DNA of 64,000 bases from Caprella mutica (taxonomy: Eukaryota > Arthropoda > Malacostraca > Amphipoda > Caprellidae), in contig CANNZV010000520.1 of the NCBI GenBank assembly GCA_947561585.1, positions 186,001 to 250,000 on the forward strand. The letters are read 5' to 3'. The position numbers were made by a program, and so were the translations under genes. Numbering within the stretch: the stretch's first letter is position 1; the number at the start of each line of letters is the position of its first letter. Of the stretch, positions 22,927 to 35,439 are shown one piece after another. Under the pieces are notes generated by a model. It did not search any database. It saw only the letters and a list, made by a program, of their open reading frames with translations, and was not told the origin of the DNA.

Positions 22927-23985
22927 TTGCTATATCTATTGACTGGTGAGTAAAGCATGTTGTATTTTCTTTACCTCACATTGCTCTGCTCACCTCAATA
23001 AAGTATTTCGAGTTCTGTATCTATTGACTTGTTTTTGATATTAAAGGCACGCTCAGCAGTCTATCACATGTCTGTCTGTCTGTCCGTCATCTTCAAACTT
23101 TTTGTTCTCATTTTCCTTCTCATTAAATCAACGGTGGAAGACCTTTCGAAACTTTGAAACCATCGGTACGAACCGGATGACAGATGTGAGATATAAATTG
23201 TAGAGCAATCACTGTTACTCTCATTGTTATTATTGATGTCATTGTATATTATGTGTTATTGTTTATATCTTATATACTATCAAAAGGTTATGCAAACTAA
23301 GCTTTGAAGGCATTTTAGGTTTCAATCTTTGAAATGGAAAGATGTCTTTTGGAAAATTTGAAACCTGAACACCTTAAAATCGTTAATTGACTTTTAGTTG
23401 CCCTCACAATGATATGGGAACTGCGATTAGTTTGAATTTTTTAGCCATATATTATATAATAAATTTTATTGTGAATTTCAGAAAAAAAATTGTATTGAAA
23501 TTTTTTTATTAAATTAATAAGTTATTTATTAGAAATGCAACCATTTATTTAATTTTCAAATGAGATAACGGAAAGGTAAAACTTAAAATATTCTCACATA
23601 TTTACTACGTATTCCAATTATTAAATGTTTATTTTTTTTAATTGAGAAATGAGTAGATATATTAATATATATATATCTATATTCCGACAATGATATATTT
23701 ACATCGAAGTAGATAACGTGCACTTACTATTAATAAAAATCTGAATTATTTTTCTTCTGCAATTTCAATTTATTAATAAAGTAGTCCTTAAGATCAGTGA
23801 AGAGTTCATCAACAGGTTCGTAAGATGGCCTGTAACTCCTCTAGGAGTGACGGCTGATATACTCACACAAAGAAATCACCGCTTTTCTTTGCTATTTTCT
23901 ACTTTCTACACAAAGATTATTGTCCTCATTATAAAGTTTGTGTGAGGATTAAAGATTAGCAAAGAATAATGTTTAGGGAATGAAA
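22927..23985. other. AT-rich spacer, no gene seen
   Basis: Unique sequence with a short TGTC microsatellite near 23070-23085 and a TA-rich stretch near 23660-23690. No gene recognised. Confidence 0.5.
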
Positions 23986-25194
23986 TTGTGAGTTAGTTTG
24001 AGAGTTAGATTGTGAGTTAGTTTGTGAGTTAGTTTGAGAATTGGATTGTGAGTTAGTTTGTGAGTTAGTTTTTGAGTTAGTTTGTGAGTTAGATTGTGAG
24101 TTAGTTTGTGAGTTAGTTTTTGAGTTAGTTTGTGAGTTAGATTGTGAGTTAGTTTGTGAGTTAGTTTGAGAGTTAGATTGTGAGTTAGTTTGTGAGTTAG
24201 TTTTTGAGTTAGTTTGTGAGTTAGATTGTGAGTTAGTTTGTGAGTTAGTTTTTGAGTTAGTTTGTGAGTTAGATTGTGAGTTAGTTTGTGAGTTAGTTTG
24301 AGAGTTAGATTGTGAGTTAGTTTGTGAGTTAGTTTTTGAGTTAGTTTGTGAGTTAGATTGTGAGTTAGTTTGTGAGTTAGTTTGTGAGTTAGATTGTGAG
24401 TTAGTTTGTGAGTTAGTTTGTGAGTTAGATTGTGAGTTAGTTTGTGAGTTAGTTTGTGAGTTAGTTTGTGAGTTAGTTTGTGAGTTAGATTGTGAGTTAG
24501 TTTGTGAGTTAGATTGTGAGTTAGTTTGTGAGTTAGTTTGTGAGTTAGTTTGTGAGTTAGTTTGAGAGTTAGATTGTGAGTTAGTTTGTGAGTTAGATTG
24601 TGAGTTAGTTTGTGAGTTAGTTTGTGAGTTAGTTTGTGAGTTAGATTGTGAGTTAGTTTGTGAGTTAGTTTGTGAGTTAGTTTGTGAGTTAGTTTGTGAG
24701 TTAGTTTGTGAGTTAGATTGTGAGTTAGTTTGTGAGTTAGTTTGTGAGTTAGATTGTGAGTTAGTTTGTGAGTTAGATTGTGAGTTAGTTTGTGAGTTAG
24801 TTTGTGAGTTAGTTTGTGAGTTAGTTTGAGAGTTAGATTGTGAGTTAGTTTGTGAGTTAGATTGTGAGTTAGTTTGTGAGTTAGTTTGTGAGTTAGTTTG
24901 TGAGTTAGATTGTGAGTTAGTTTGTGAGTTAGTTTGTGAGTTAGTTTGTGAGTTAGTTTGTGAGTTAGTTTGTGAGTTAGATTGTGAGTTAGTTTGTGAG
25001 TTAGTTTGTGAGTTAGTTTGTGAGTTAGTTTGTGAGTTAGTTTGTGAGTTAGTTTGTGAGTTAGATTGTGAGTTAGTTTGTGAGTTAGTTTGTGAGTTAG
25101 TTTGTGAGTTAGATTGTGAGTTAGTTTGTGAGTTAGATTGTGAGTTAGTTTGTGAGTTAGTTCGTGAGTTAGTTCGTGAGTTAGTTTGTGAGTT
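23986..25194. repeat. 12-bp tandem array, almost free of C on the plus strand
   Basis: About 100 copies of GTGAGTTAGTTT. Variants AGATT, TTTTTGAG and TTTGAGAG are placed in recurring patterns such as one AGATT every two to four units. C is absent from the plus strand across nearly the whole array, except in TTCGTGAG near 25160-25175. Four codons per unit give a minus-strand frame of 419 codons, an NSQT/NSQS tetrapeptide repeat beginning MIEYISKNSQTN. It would be an extreme Asn/Gln-rich protein if made. I see no promoter, signal or flanking domain and treat it as an array artefact. Confidence 0.96.
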
Positions 25195-25650
25195 TTTGGA
25201 AATATATTCTATCATAGAATAAATGGAATTCAGGGAAAAACTTTGGATTAGATTTACGTTGACTTATTTTTGTCGCATATTTCTATGAAACTAAAAAATG
25301 GAGAATACGAATGAGAAAATTAATGTACAGTAAGGGCCACGAAAATGTTTCCGATTTTTCAAATACTTATAAATCTTTAGCCTATGCATGAAAAAACTTT
25401 ATCTTGATATCGTTTTCCCCGCCTCTTATTGTACAATTAAACTTTAAAATAATTTTGAACTGAAAGACATAGTTTAAGAACAGGTAAGCAAAAGTTGTTG
25501 CAAAAGGCAGAAAATAAAAGTGAAAAAAATACAATGGTAGACATTTTAATAAAGGGTGCTTAAATCTCTTCCTTGGAAACTATTATGAAATAGAACTATT
25601 TCAGTGACATTTTTGATCTCATTGAGGTTTCGCTTGTTAGTCATGTATAA
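25195..25650. other. AT-rich spacer, no gene seen
   Basis: Unique AT-rich sequence, no feature recognised. Confidence 0.5.
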
Positions 25651-25652
25651 TA

Positions 25653-26353
25653 GGGTGGGCCAAGAAATAGTATTTAGGATATTAAATGTGGAATAGTAAT
25701 ATAAAGTTGATATGACAAGTAAAGGTACGTGTACCGAAATTTGAATGAATTCTGACATGATTAACAGTTGCCCTCAAGCGATTCAAATATCTGAAAAGTA
25801 ACATTTTTGGTGATTTGTACTACATCTTGGCATTAAACTGATAAACTGTGATTAATTACTATTTAGAATAGGAAGATAGCTAGAGAAGAACTTATTTTTG
25901 CGTCTGTGTCGGAAAATCAGACCGGTACGACAATGTTTACAGTTGCCCCCACCCATCCAAATTGTTCAAAATTAGGCGCTGCTGAAGACTGTAGTCAGTG
26001 TGGTGCTTCAGGCTTAGGAGATCTGGTGCTCAATGAAAAACATAATAAAGAGTATGATATGCAACTAATTGAGGAAAAAAATTATTAATTGATCAATGCA
26101 ACAGCAGTTCAATATTTAGTGCACTTGGTAACTCAAAACAGTTGACAAAGCAAATTAGATGGGTTATTAACGAATTGCTAAAATCCGAGTAAATTCGAAA
26201 TTTTTAAAATACGAAAATATTGATTAATGCTTTTATAAAATAAAATCACTACAATTTCAAATGATTCGTGGCAACTTAAAAGTATTCAGAAATGGTCTGT
26301 AAATTGACATGCAATGTTTTTTCATACACAAACACCCTTTTTTTGGCCCACCC
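25653..26353. mobile_element. TA-flanked non-autonomous element, GGGTGGGCCAA ends
   Basis: The left end GGGTGGGCCAAGAAA and the right end GGGTGGGCCAAAAAA (reverse-complemented) are inverted, with TA outside both (25651-25652 and 26354-26355). The 701-bp body has no transposase that I can recognise. The only frame of size is 25906-26088 plus, 60 codons, with CSQCGASGLGD and no known domain. TA duplication and short ends point to the Tc1/mariner superfamily. Confidence 0.75.
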
Positions 26354-26355
26354 TA

Positions 26356-27141
26356 ATGGATAAAGCTCTCTTCACACTTGCGTTTTTCACATTATTCTTA
26401 ACCCCAATGAGTTTGACTGTCATAATGTATGTTCCGGATGGTTTAACTATGTGTTTAAAAACACATGTCTAAATATAAACCTACGGTATTGTATTTTTTA
26501 CAATTTTTTAGTATATACTAAACTACTGGGTACAAAATTTCAAGTACAAATATTGAACATATTAGGAGAAAAAACTACATAGGTTTTCCTTAAAATTTTC
26601 CTTAAATTCTTTTCGAAAAGCGTGTTCTTTGTCCAGTTAATCCGCGAGAAAATGTCTGTCATCTCTTAGACAGCATGTCAAATAGTTACCACAGAGATCA
26701 TTGTACCGCTAGTACAAAAGTTCATAAGCTTTTTAGGTTGTGTTTCCAAATGGAGATTGAAATTAACTTTTCAGTTTAATGTACGATTTTACTTGTTACA
26801 CAATAGGTATATTATATAGTACTATACGGTGCTACCTACCAAATCCTTATTACATTTATGGTTTTCCTAAACAAGATGATGTATTTGAATATAATTCTAT
26901 TGAATGTTTTTCTCCTATATTATTTAGTAGACTAATAATACTAGAAAGGAAATTTCAGTGATAGGATAACCGAGCAGGTGCCTTTCTTATGATAGTTTCT
27001 CTGGCGGTGGTATATACTCTGCAGTGTGTATTACAAATATTGGACTCAATAGTCGATAAGGCTCAGAGATACTGAGATACAAGTAACAACATACTGTCGC
27101 ACTACCTGCTGTTCCTTTGCAGTTATATTGATATGTATATC
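26356..27141. other. AT-rich spacer, no gene seen
   Basis: No gene recognised. CTCTTCACACTTGCG near 26370 resembles the terminus of the small MITE at 30573-30748. Confidence 0.45.
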
Positions 27142-27493
27142 TTTGGAGATCAGGAGAATATAATCGGGAAGATGTTTGCTGTAGGAGGAGATCTTTCAAT
27201 TGTCTGATATATTCACAAAAATTCAAAATTGAGAAACTTGATAGAATGTTGATATATCAATAAATCAAGTGATCGGGTAGCTGTATAAATGAATGATTAT
27301 TCATACATATAATTAAAATATTAATGAAAGTATGAATAGTCATTTATTTGTACAGCTCATCGAGCACTTGAATTTTTCATATATCAAAATATTTTCAAGT
27401 TTTCAATTTTGACTTTTTTGTAAATATGCGATACATTTGAAAGATCTCCGCCAACACCAAACATCTTCCCGATTTTATTCTCCTGACCTCGAT
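27142..27493. repeat. Long imperfect foldback, about 165-bp arms
   Basis: The left arm (27142-27306) and right arm (27330-27493) are inverted copies separated by about 23 bp. Matching words, right arm reverse-complemented, include CGGGAAGATGTTTG, GGAGATCTTTCAA, TTCAAAATTGAGAAACTTG versus GTCAAAATTGAAAACTTG, and GCTGTATAAATGAATG versus GCTGTACAAATAAATG. The arms look roughly 80 percent identical by eye. A transcript would form a hairpin of about 350 nt. Confidence 0.88.
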
Positions 27494-30141
27494 TGGATTA
27501 TTGTGAATAAATCAAGATCATGTCTCGCAGAAAAGACGGGTGGGGGAGGGGGGGGGTCTGAAAACAATTGGTAAGAGTTGTCAGCTTAGATGGAGACACA
27601 TCGAGAATGGGTGTCTCTATGAAGATAGGTAAAGCTCAGGCAGTGGCAAAGATGGACATTTGCATCTTATTTCACCCAGAAAAACAGAGTGAGAGAACAC
27701 TGCTACAGGACAGGTTGCAAAAGATACAGTTAAATAATAACTCAATATGTACATCACTTTGTGTCACTTGATTGAATTAGTGAGTGTACGATACACAAGT
27801 TAATTACGAGCAACAGGTACAGATTCAATAAACTGTGACAACAATTGTGAACTTGGTCGGAGCTTCGAGCGGTAAAGTTCTCTGGAACTACAGCGTCTAG
27901 CAAGGCTCTTATGTATTATTAGTGACACTTTTTATCTCATGAAATATACTGAAAGATTTTCAATGCGACAGAAAGAACCAAGAAATCTTATCGAATTATA
28001 TTTTTAACACAAACTAAGTAAATATTGTCTTTCGACGAATTTAGTTTCCAAACATGAATCAATTGTTATTTACATTAGTTAGATGAGAGGGAAATTTCGT
28101 TTTTTTTTTTTGGTTTTAGTGTTTTAATAAAGATATTTTAATGGAAACTCTGTGCTGATATTAAAGCAATACTGGGGACCAACAACCTGTGACCTGTGAG
28201 AGGTTATTTATTACTTTGAGGGATTGTAATGACACTAAAACATTTATAGTGAATAAGTTTTTATTATTCACTGTGCCTCAAATTGTCTGTTCCCCTCATT
28301 TTGGTGTAAGAGATGGGGAATGAGGGTAAAGACACTCAGATTTTGAAGTCTTCAATTAATTCCAGATTGAAACACTAGCAAAAGCGGTACCTGCAAGCAA
28401 CTACCAAAAACTTACTTTAAATCGACATAATAAATTCATACTTAAATTGTTAACTGAATAGATGCTATTTTAAAAGTGAACATGAAACAGTTAGAAAGTC
28501 ACATTTGAACTATCCCAAATTACTGACTTTGTTAAAGAATTTACTGACAAAGAACTAAGTAGAAGAAGACTAATAAGATTCAAAATTGTACAATAATAAC
28601 TGAATTGAAGATATATAGGAACTTAGTTATGAACAAATTGAAAGCTATATACATATATACGACAGGATAGAATTAACCATTAGTTGGGGGAATCTCACCT
28701 AATTGGGGGAACACAACGACAATAGGTACAGTTTTAGGAAGTTAAAGGTAACATGTCAAAAACTATACTGATAGCAATTAATAGACTACTAAACTTCATT
28801 TTTTAATTAATTTGACAGATACGCTGCTGCTAATTATAATTAAGAAAAACTATTTGAAATGATCTAATTTTATTACAGAGATAATAAAGGTACTCAAAAT
28901 TGATCGTTTGTGTTTATTTGTGTCTATTTAGTCGTTATTCCATTGGTATATGTGTGATAGCTTACTATATAATACCTTGGATTTTATACTCGCAATTACC
29001 TATTAACTATTAACAACGTCTCCTTTCTCTTTAAATGTAAAGGGAGTAATTTTCATAATCTGACAGAAAGAGAATCCTTATAACATTCCCATTCTTTTAT
29101 TATATTTATTGGACAAATCTCTGGTACTGACAAGATCACCAAATGACTTCCATATTTGCAGACTTGGATTGTATTTGCCTGATATCAGGGATATTGAATA
29201 TATTTTCAATTAGAGTTGGAGTTCAATAGGTATTCTTTGCTTTATCTACAACAGTTGAATGATATTAAACTTCCAACAAGCGTTTGGTTATCATTCAAAA
29301 ATCGTAATGAGGAGAATTTAAAGATAAATTACGTTACCATTAATTCAATATTCCTACCTAATTGCTCACTAAATTCTAATTAGTGTAATTTACATCATAT
29401 ACGATCTACATAATACAGTAATATATTATATAGGGTATGTTGCACTTAAAAGTAGCAGAGAATGAGACAGATTCACAATAAGAAACTCCCCAGGAAGTCA
29501 CAATAGGTAGGTCTATGTGTTGCCAGAGTTCAGTTCTGCAATCACTGCAGAGGCAATGGACTGGGGTATGAAGTTGCTATTGGAGAACCTTTGCTTCAAT
29601 CAAGACTCCGTACACAGCAGGTGAGGTGATTGGCAGTCTTGCGTCAACGTGTTACGTCTCAAATCGTGAATTACATTATTGAATTACATTATTTTCACCT
29701 CCCTTTTTCTCATTGCTTGTATGGAATAATGAGTTGAGCCTAGCAGTATTTTACTTTCTTCCTTTTATCAGTGCCGCATTGTATTGTGAATAATTGAATT
29801 GTGTGGATAGTGTCATCCTTTGAGTCATACCAATCTGCTCATCAAATGATGAGCTTTCAATTTTCACCCCAAATAGCACACAAAATGTACGTACCAGTTC
29901 TGATCTGATTGCTTGAGGGTATTGACCAGCAAGTATTTTTCCTCTCTTTATCACAATGGAAACCGGCATACTCCATCCTCCTTGGCGTATGGACGAGACT
30001 ATAATAGATTCGTAATTTTACTTATTGTTTGGGTTATGCAAAGGATAATAATCCTCTCAGAACAAATTCTACACCACAAACGTCAAAAACTTTGTTCCAA
30101 TTCTATAATGACCATTTATCGAAATTAAAAGTGGCATAAAG
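27494..30141. other. AT-rich spacer, no gene seen
   Basis: About 2.6 kb of unique AT-rich sequence. A G-rich run (GGGGGAGGGGGGGGGG) lies at about 27542-27557 at its start boundary. The words AGTTGGGGGAATCT and AATTGGGGGAACA at 28682-28712 form a short direct repeat. Frames of 60 to 72 codons show no domain. Confidence 0.5.
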
Positions 30142-30314
30142 CAGTGGTTCTTAACCGGTTGTAGGTACTGCAAATACAAAAATGAAATTAGTTTTTCTTT
30201 TAATCAAAATCAAAACATGTACTGCATTAGTGCACAAATTGTACTGTGTTCAAAATACCAAACATAGAGAACTGCACCCATGAGGTTTGACCTGAACCAG
30301 GTTAAGAACCAATG
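30142..30314. mobile_element. hAT-type MITE (Charlie-like ends)
   Basis: CAGTGGTTCTTAACCGGTT on the left and CATTGGTTCTTAACCTGGTT (reverse-complemented) on the right. It is flanked by an 8-bp near-duplication, GCATAAAG (30134-30141) and GCATGAAG (30315-30322). CAGTGGTTCT.AACC ends and 8-bp duplications are typical of hAT elements. At 173 bp it has no coding capacity. Confidence 0.83.
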
Positions 30315-30572
30315 GCATGAAGGGATAAGAGTACCATAGTGATGTTAAACTTTGTTCTTCTCATCATGTGATTCTTTAGTCAGTGTTTTTACTCCATGTG
30401 TTTATCAAAAAACATTGTGGGTCTGGGCCGTAATTAAGGCAATGGTATTTCTTGACGTTTCATTAATCTCGTTTAACGGTTTTGATTTTGTTATCATATT
30501 GTCAAATAACGGTATTGTGGAAAATTATCTGTCATCAATGAATTTCCCAATATAAACATTTTGTAGGGGTTA

Positions 30573-30748
30573 GTCCCACTTCACACTTTAATTTTTAACA
30601 CCGTGAAAAAAAAGTTCTTAGATAGCGTTATTTTATCAAAGAAGGGAAAATTTAATGTGATTTTACATTCAGCACTAAAATACGCTAGTGTGGACACATT
30701 TTAAGAAGAGCTTTTTTCATGGTGTTAAAAGACACAAGTGTGAAGAGT
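30573..30748. mobile_element. Small MITE with CTTCACACTT ends
   Basis: The left arm has CTTCACACTTTAATTTTTAA and CACCGTGAAAAAAAAG; the right arm, reverse-complemented, has CTTCACACTTGTGTCTTTTA and ACACCATGAAAAAAG. Length about 176 bp. No clear target duplication. A related single end lies near 26370. Confidence 0.65.
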
Positions 30749-31066
30749 ATAAATGATTTGTAAATTTTCTGTGTACCCTGAGGAATGTTTTCATATTTTC
30801 CTTAAATTGTAACTGTTGTCTAATTTAATCGACTGAAAATACATTTGTTTCTCACTTTAAAACATGGTTAAATAATAAACTCTAAATGGGGCATATATTA
30901 CGCTTATGTAATATGTATTAAATTTGTAAATTTGCAACTGAAGTATGTTCATCACAATTATAAGGTACTTTTATTTAGAGGTTTCTTCTTTTTCTTTCAA
31001 CATTCTGCATTTCGTATTAATTCCTTTTCAACTACAATTCTAAATAGTCTGGGAATATTCCAAGGT

Positions 31067-32404
31067 AGGGGAGGATGGTCATCAATGGGACAAAAAACAC
31101 AGAAAGATTGATATTTCATTTACTATGGGCAAAGTATGAAAAATAAAAAATCCATGTGGAATATAGATAATCCTTTATAAAATGAAACTAACTCGAATGC
31201 TATCACATATTCTGTTAACTAGAAAAAAATTAAATAAAAGACAAAAAATATTGTCCCATAATATAACAGCACTGGTGAACAATGGGACATACCCTGGTGA
31301 ACGATGGGACAGTTTATCAAACTTGTATATTGTTGAGGTTATGGTCAAATTTCAAGTTCGAATTATCTCTTTATGTTATCCCACACTTAGTTGGTTCATA
31401 TTATACAAGTTTAATGTCCTCTAGCTTCACCGAAGCCATGTCAGGAACATTTGGAAAACTATAAGTTCGGTGCACTTGATTCTTCGCCTAACATCAATAT
31501 TTCTTATTTATCTTTTTCATGCTTTTGGCCAATAGAATACGTTTTATAAGTCGCATCGAATTCTACAAGTGCATAAATCTTCATTTCAAACGTTTTCGGT
31601 AGAGATTTAAGTTCTTCAGACGAACGGATCAGTTAGATCAAGAGTTCTGTACCAGACCTAGAACAATAGTTCACAGGCCATCTACGGCGGATACTTTATG
31701 AAGTGATTTCGAAGGCATTATCCTTATTGGCACCAGCAAAAAGCTCTTCTTTCTCTGGTGTATCCGTTGCAATCATGCTACGTCTTTTTCTTTTATTTGT
31801 GAAATTTGTTTTCTATGAAGTGCTTTGTGATGACTTCAGATTGCTAAAACCCTTGAACATGGTCGAAAATACCGCTTCAGCTGGAAGTTCTGTTTCTACA
31901 AGAAGCCCTGAAGCTACAGCTCACGTTATTGTATCAAAAATAGATATTTATTGATTCATATGGAGTAACTAGACAGTTTGGATGACAACAGGGCACTGTC
32001 CCATTGTTAACCAAATTTTCTGTCCCAATGATCACCATGACGCCATTTTGAAAACATATGAGTATAGTGGCTCAACTACAAAAGTATAAAGGCAATCCTT
32101 TCATATGATCATATTTTACATATTACTTAATATTATGTAAAAATGCCGTAAGCTTATATGTTAAATTAACAGATTTATAACAATTGAAACAAAGTACGAA
32201 AAATTTAGTTTTCCCACCTCTAAAACATGTTTTCGCTTTTACACAGGGATGACTGCACCCCAACCGCTGAATGCAATGCGAGTGAATGCACTGAAGTATG
32301 CCTAATTTACCACTAAGATTTTGTTACAAATTACCCTCAAATAAAAAAGTTATTCAGCATGTCCCATTGTTCCCAGTGTCCCATTGATGACCATCCTCCC
32401 CTAC
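31067..32404. mobile_element. pogo-like element with repeated GGGACA motifs
   Basis: A perfect 28-bp inverted pair, GTAGGGGAGGATGGTCATCA followed by ATGGGACA, occupies 31065-31092 and 32377-32404. TA begins each terminus, consistent with TA target duplication. Internal copies of GGTGAACAATGGGACA lie at 31274, 31296, 31997 (inverted) and 32021 (inverted), with another near the right end. A minus-strand relic of a pogo-type transposase tail is inside. At 1.34 kb with stops it is defective. Confidence 0.85.
31696..31920 (-). pseudogene. Relic of pogo-like transposase C-terminal tail
   Basis: Minus-strand translation from 31920 gives AVASGLLVETELPAEAVFST, then MFKGFSNLKSSQSTS, an in-frame stop, then NFTNKRKRRSMIATDTPEKE, EL and FAGANKDNAFEITS before a second stop. 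The block RKRRSMIATDTPEK fits the basic linker (R-K-R-S-I-T-TPEK) found after the DDE domain in pogo/Tigger/Jerky-type transposases. The DDE core itself is not preserved. The plus-strand frame at 31703-31954 is its shadow. The family call fits the TA-flanked termini of the host element. Confidence 0.65.
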
Positions 32405-32824
32405 GTATATATTTTAAAAACTTTCTACGCAGTATACGTGTTAAAATATGGAACTTATTTATAGAAAATTCAAAGGAGTTATTAAATTATCTTTGAAAGA
32501 ATTTATGGTTGAATATTTCTGTTTTCAATCATAGAAATTATTGGTTGTTTTAATTGTTAAAGGCTTTATCAATCACACTTTGATATAATTAAGTTAACTA
32601 TAGCAGATAATATCAAATATTGTGCGTGTGTTTTTTACATTTACACACAAATATTATACAGTGGGAAAAAAATTAAATATTCGTACATACGAACATTGGG
32701 TGCTAGTTTGGTATGCGATCTGGTTAGAATTTATTAGCAAATATAAAGGATATAGGTAAACGAGATACACAATATAATATACTATTTCCCTAAATAATTA
32801 TATTGCACTTACATATGCAAAGCC
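32405..32824. other. AT-rich spacer, no gene seen
   Basis: Contains TACAGTGGGAAAAAAATT near 32658 and GGTGCTAGTTTGGTATGCG near 32699. An inverted, diverged match to the latter (CGCATTTTAAACTAGCACC) lies at about 36332-36350, beyond the Harbinger-like element. This may be the remains of an older Tc1-like host element. Confidence 0.45.
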
Positions 32825-33156
32825 TTAAGGGCCGTACACACGCAGGGTTTTTTCAGTCTTTCCACCGGACTTTTTGCTAAGCTCCTCCCACTTTTTCCAC
32901 GAGACTTAAATTTTGCACCGAAAGTCCGAGACTTTTCAACAACCTACATGTTCTATTATTTTCCCCCAATCAAGAGGTGCAATTTTGGAAATCTTTGTAT
33001 AGCTACTGTCAACTCATAAAATATATTGTACTGTTGTACATATAATAACACGATTTGTGTTCATTTTTAGCCAAACTTTGCTCCATCCATTCTTTACCTT
33101 TGAGGTGAAGAATTCTCATATTTTCCTTTTTATAAAAGACTGCCAGTAAAATTGAT

Positions 33157-35390
33157 CAGAGGTGGGCGTTCCGTAAGAATGTTCGCGAACCTTTATTCGC
33201 GAACCGGTTCGGACTGGAAAATGGGTTCGACATTCGGATTCGGAACCTCTTCAAAAACGGTTCGGACTTCAGTGTTCGGAACGTCTTTTTCGCAAGTCCG
33301 AACCTCCGTACCCGGGGAAAACTGACCTGTTCATTTAATTATTTTACGTTCTGAACATGTACCGTACCTCTCGGCTACTATTATATACATAGGTTTCTGC
33401 TTAACACTGAAGCGAAGAACATGCGTTTTTTCCCCCGCTCTTTTTCCATTACGTTATTCATCCTTTCTTGAATAGCGGTAAGTTTTATAATAATCTTAAC
33501 AAGTTAATTCTTTAATAACTGATTATGTTCCCTCAAATCTCAATTAAAATTGCTTGAAATATGTAGAACTATAGGTAAGGTTATAAACGTATATATTAGG
33601 TAACATTACATAATACCCTATCCTAGTACCTTAGCCGTTGGCTAACCAGTCCTCATGGAAAAATAATTATAACTTAAATTCAAGACCGATTTTAAAGCTG
33701 TCTTTTCAATCGTTTAATTTTTCGCATAAATACATACTATTAGACAAAAACGAAGGTGATAAATAGTAATATACTCATATTATGAGTATTTATTCAAATC
33801 TATAATAATATTAGGAATATATCAGAGATCTTTCCAGGCATTAGATGCAAGAGTGTTTTTCAGTACATAAGGGTGAATATTTCACTATAATCAGTTAACT
33901 GTAACTCTTATAAATAGCGGCTTAGCGAGATCAAATATGTGCGAGAATAATTGCGCACACCAAGCTTCGTACAATAACATCTTTTAAATAATTGTTTCTT
34001 GTCTTAGCTTGTTACTTTTATTTTGAATGATAATTTTTTCTTTTGCTTTTACTAATGTATGAGTAAATATCAAATGAAGGTTTTTAAAAGAGAATATATT
34101 GAAATGACTCAAATAAGCAAACTTTTGACGGGTAAGTAGGTTGGCTGAACAGATAATTTAAGATCAAGTATTCGGCTATTCGCTTTAAAATTGAATTGAT
34201 TATAATACATATATAGGTATTATAATATTATATGTATATAAGTTATAATATAACTTAGAGAAATATTCACAATAATCTTCACTGTTTGACCTTTCTAATA
34301 TATTGAATAGAAGAAAAAGTTAAGTAAATAGAGTATTGGAATTCCGTATAACGTATCGTATCTATAGTACTTTCATATTCAAACAAAATGCAAAAAAGGT
34401 TTTATATCATCAGTTTTCTAGATTGGATTAATCAAAAATGTTGTAATATAAATGAAAATTTGAAAACTAATAGTAAAAACTTTTTTTCTATGAATCTCTC
34501 ATTCTTATTTAGTAAATTCTCTAAATTAGTTGTATTTCATGAAATGGCAGTTCTACCAGTGCAAATCCTCTATAATGTAGTCATATGAAGTCACAGTATA
34601 ATTATTATTATAAATTTATTATATTAACCCTAATGAATTTGACGTATGTTTTATAGGCATATCTTTTTTAAATTACTTTATATATTTCATGTCATTTCTT
34701 TAAATTTATTGGCCTTTCTTGACTTTGTTGTAGGAACAACTTTCTTGACTTTTCACCAACTATATTTTTAAATTCAAAAGTGAAATATTTTCGTATCGAC
34801 GTAAATAAGCGTAAATTATGGAATTAATTGTACTTTAGTGACGTGTGGCAACGTAGAATACAGATTGGTTACCCAATACGCAAGAATCTGTCCACGTTTT
34901 ATTTAGTAGAGACAAATGTGCGAGCTGTGATTGGTTCACATTCCATCCAATAACAGTTCAGCTCACTCAGTTGCCAATTTCTTATATAGATAGCTATGTA
35001 TTTATTTCTCCATATATATTCAATATTTTTACTTGAAATTTGGTACACATTAGTTTAGTACAAAAACTAACAACTTGTAAAAATACAGTAACTTAGGTTT
35101 ATAAATAAGACATGTACGTGTTTTTTTAACATCGAGTGAAACCTTCTCGTTGTAACTTGTTTTTGACAAATAGTTAGTATCTTGTTGAAAAAACTGTTTT
35201 TTTTATATAGGTTGCCCTAATAGCCTAAAAATCAGAGGTTAGCTTACAAATGTTCGGACTAAATGTTTGGTTCGGAACAAATGTTCGGACCAAACTTTTC
35301 CAAATTGGGTTCGCTATACGGAGGTTCGGAACCCAAAATCGACGAAGATTCGGATTCGGAACCTAAAAAAGGTTCGCGCGCCCAGCTCTG
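33157..35390. mobile_element. Non-autonomous hAT element with perfect 8-bp target duplication
   Basis: The termini are CAGAGGTGGGCGTTCC and, reverse-complemented, CAGAGCTGGGCGCGCG, matching the CAG-G-TGGGC style of hAT ends. AAATTGAT lies immediately outside both ends (33149-33156 and 35391-35398), a perfect 8-bp duplication. The terminal few hundred bases at each end are crowded with GGTTCG, TTCGGA and GTTCGGA words in both orientations, as expected of subterminal transposase sites. The 2.2-kb interior has no transposase frame; the longest, 34388-34588, has no domain. Confidence 0.92.
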
Positions 35391-35439
35391 AAATTGATAA
35401 TACCTAGTAATGTTTCTTTAAACTTTTTTTTAGTATAGT

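Noticed and set aside
23986..25194. Telomere-like repeat (TTAG words)
   Set aside because: The insect telomere unit is TTAGG; the 12-bp unit GTGAGTTAGTTT does not contain it and shows mixed variants.
23956..25215. 419-codon NSQT-rich frame as a possible prion-like protein
   Set aside because: No flanking domain, transcription signal or unique sequence; explained by the 12-bp array. Kept only as a testable side note in the findings.
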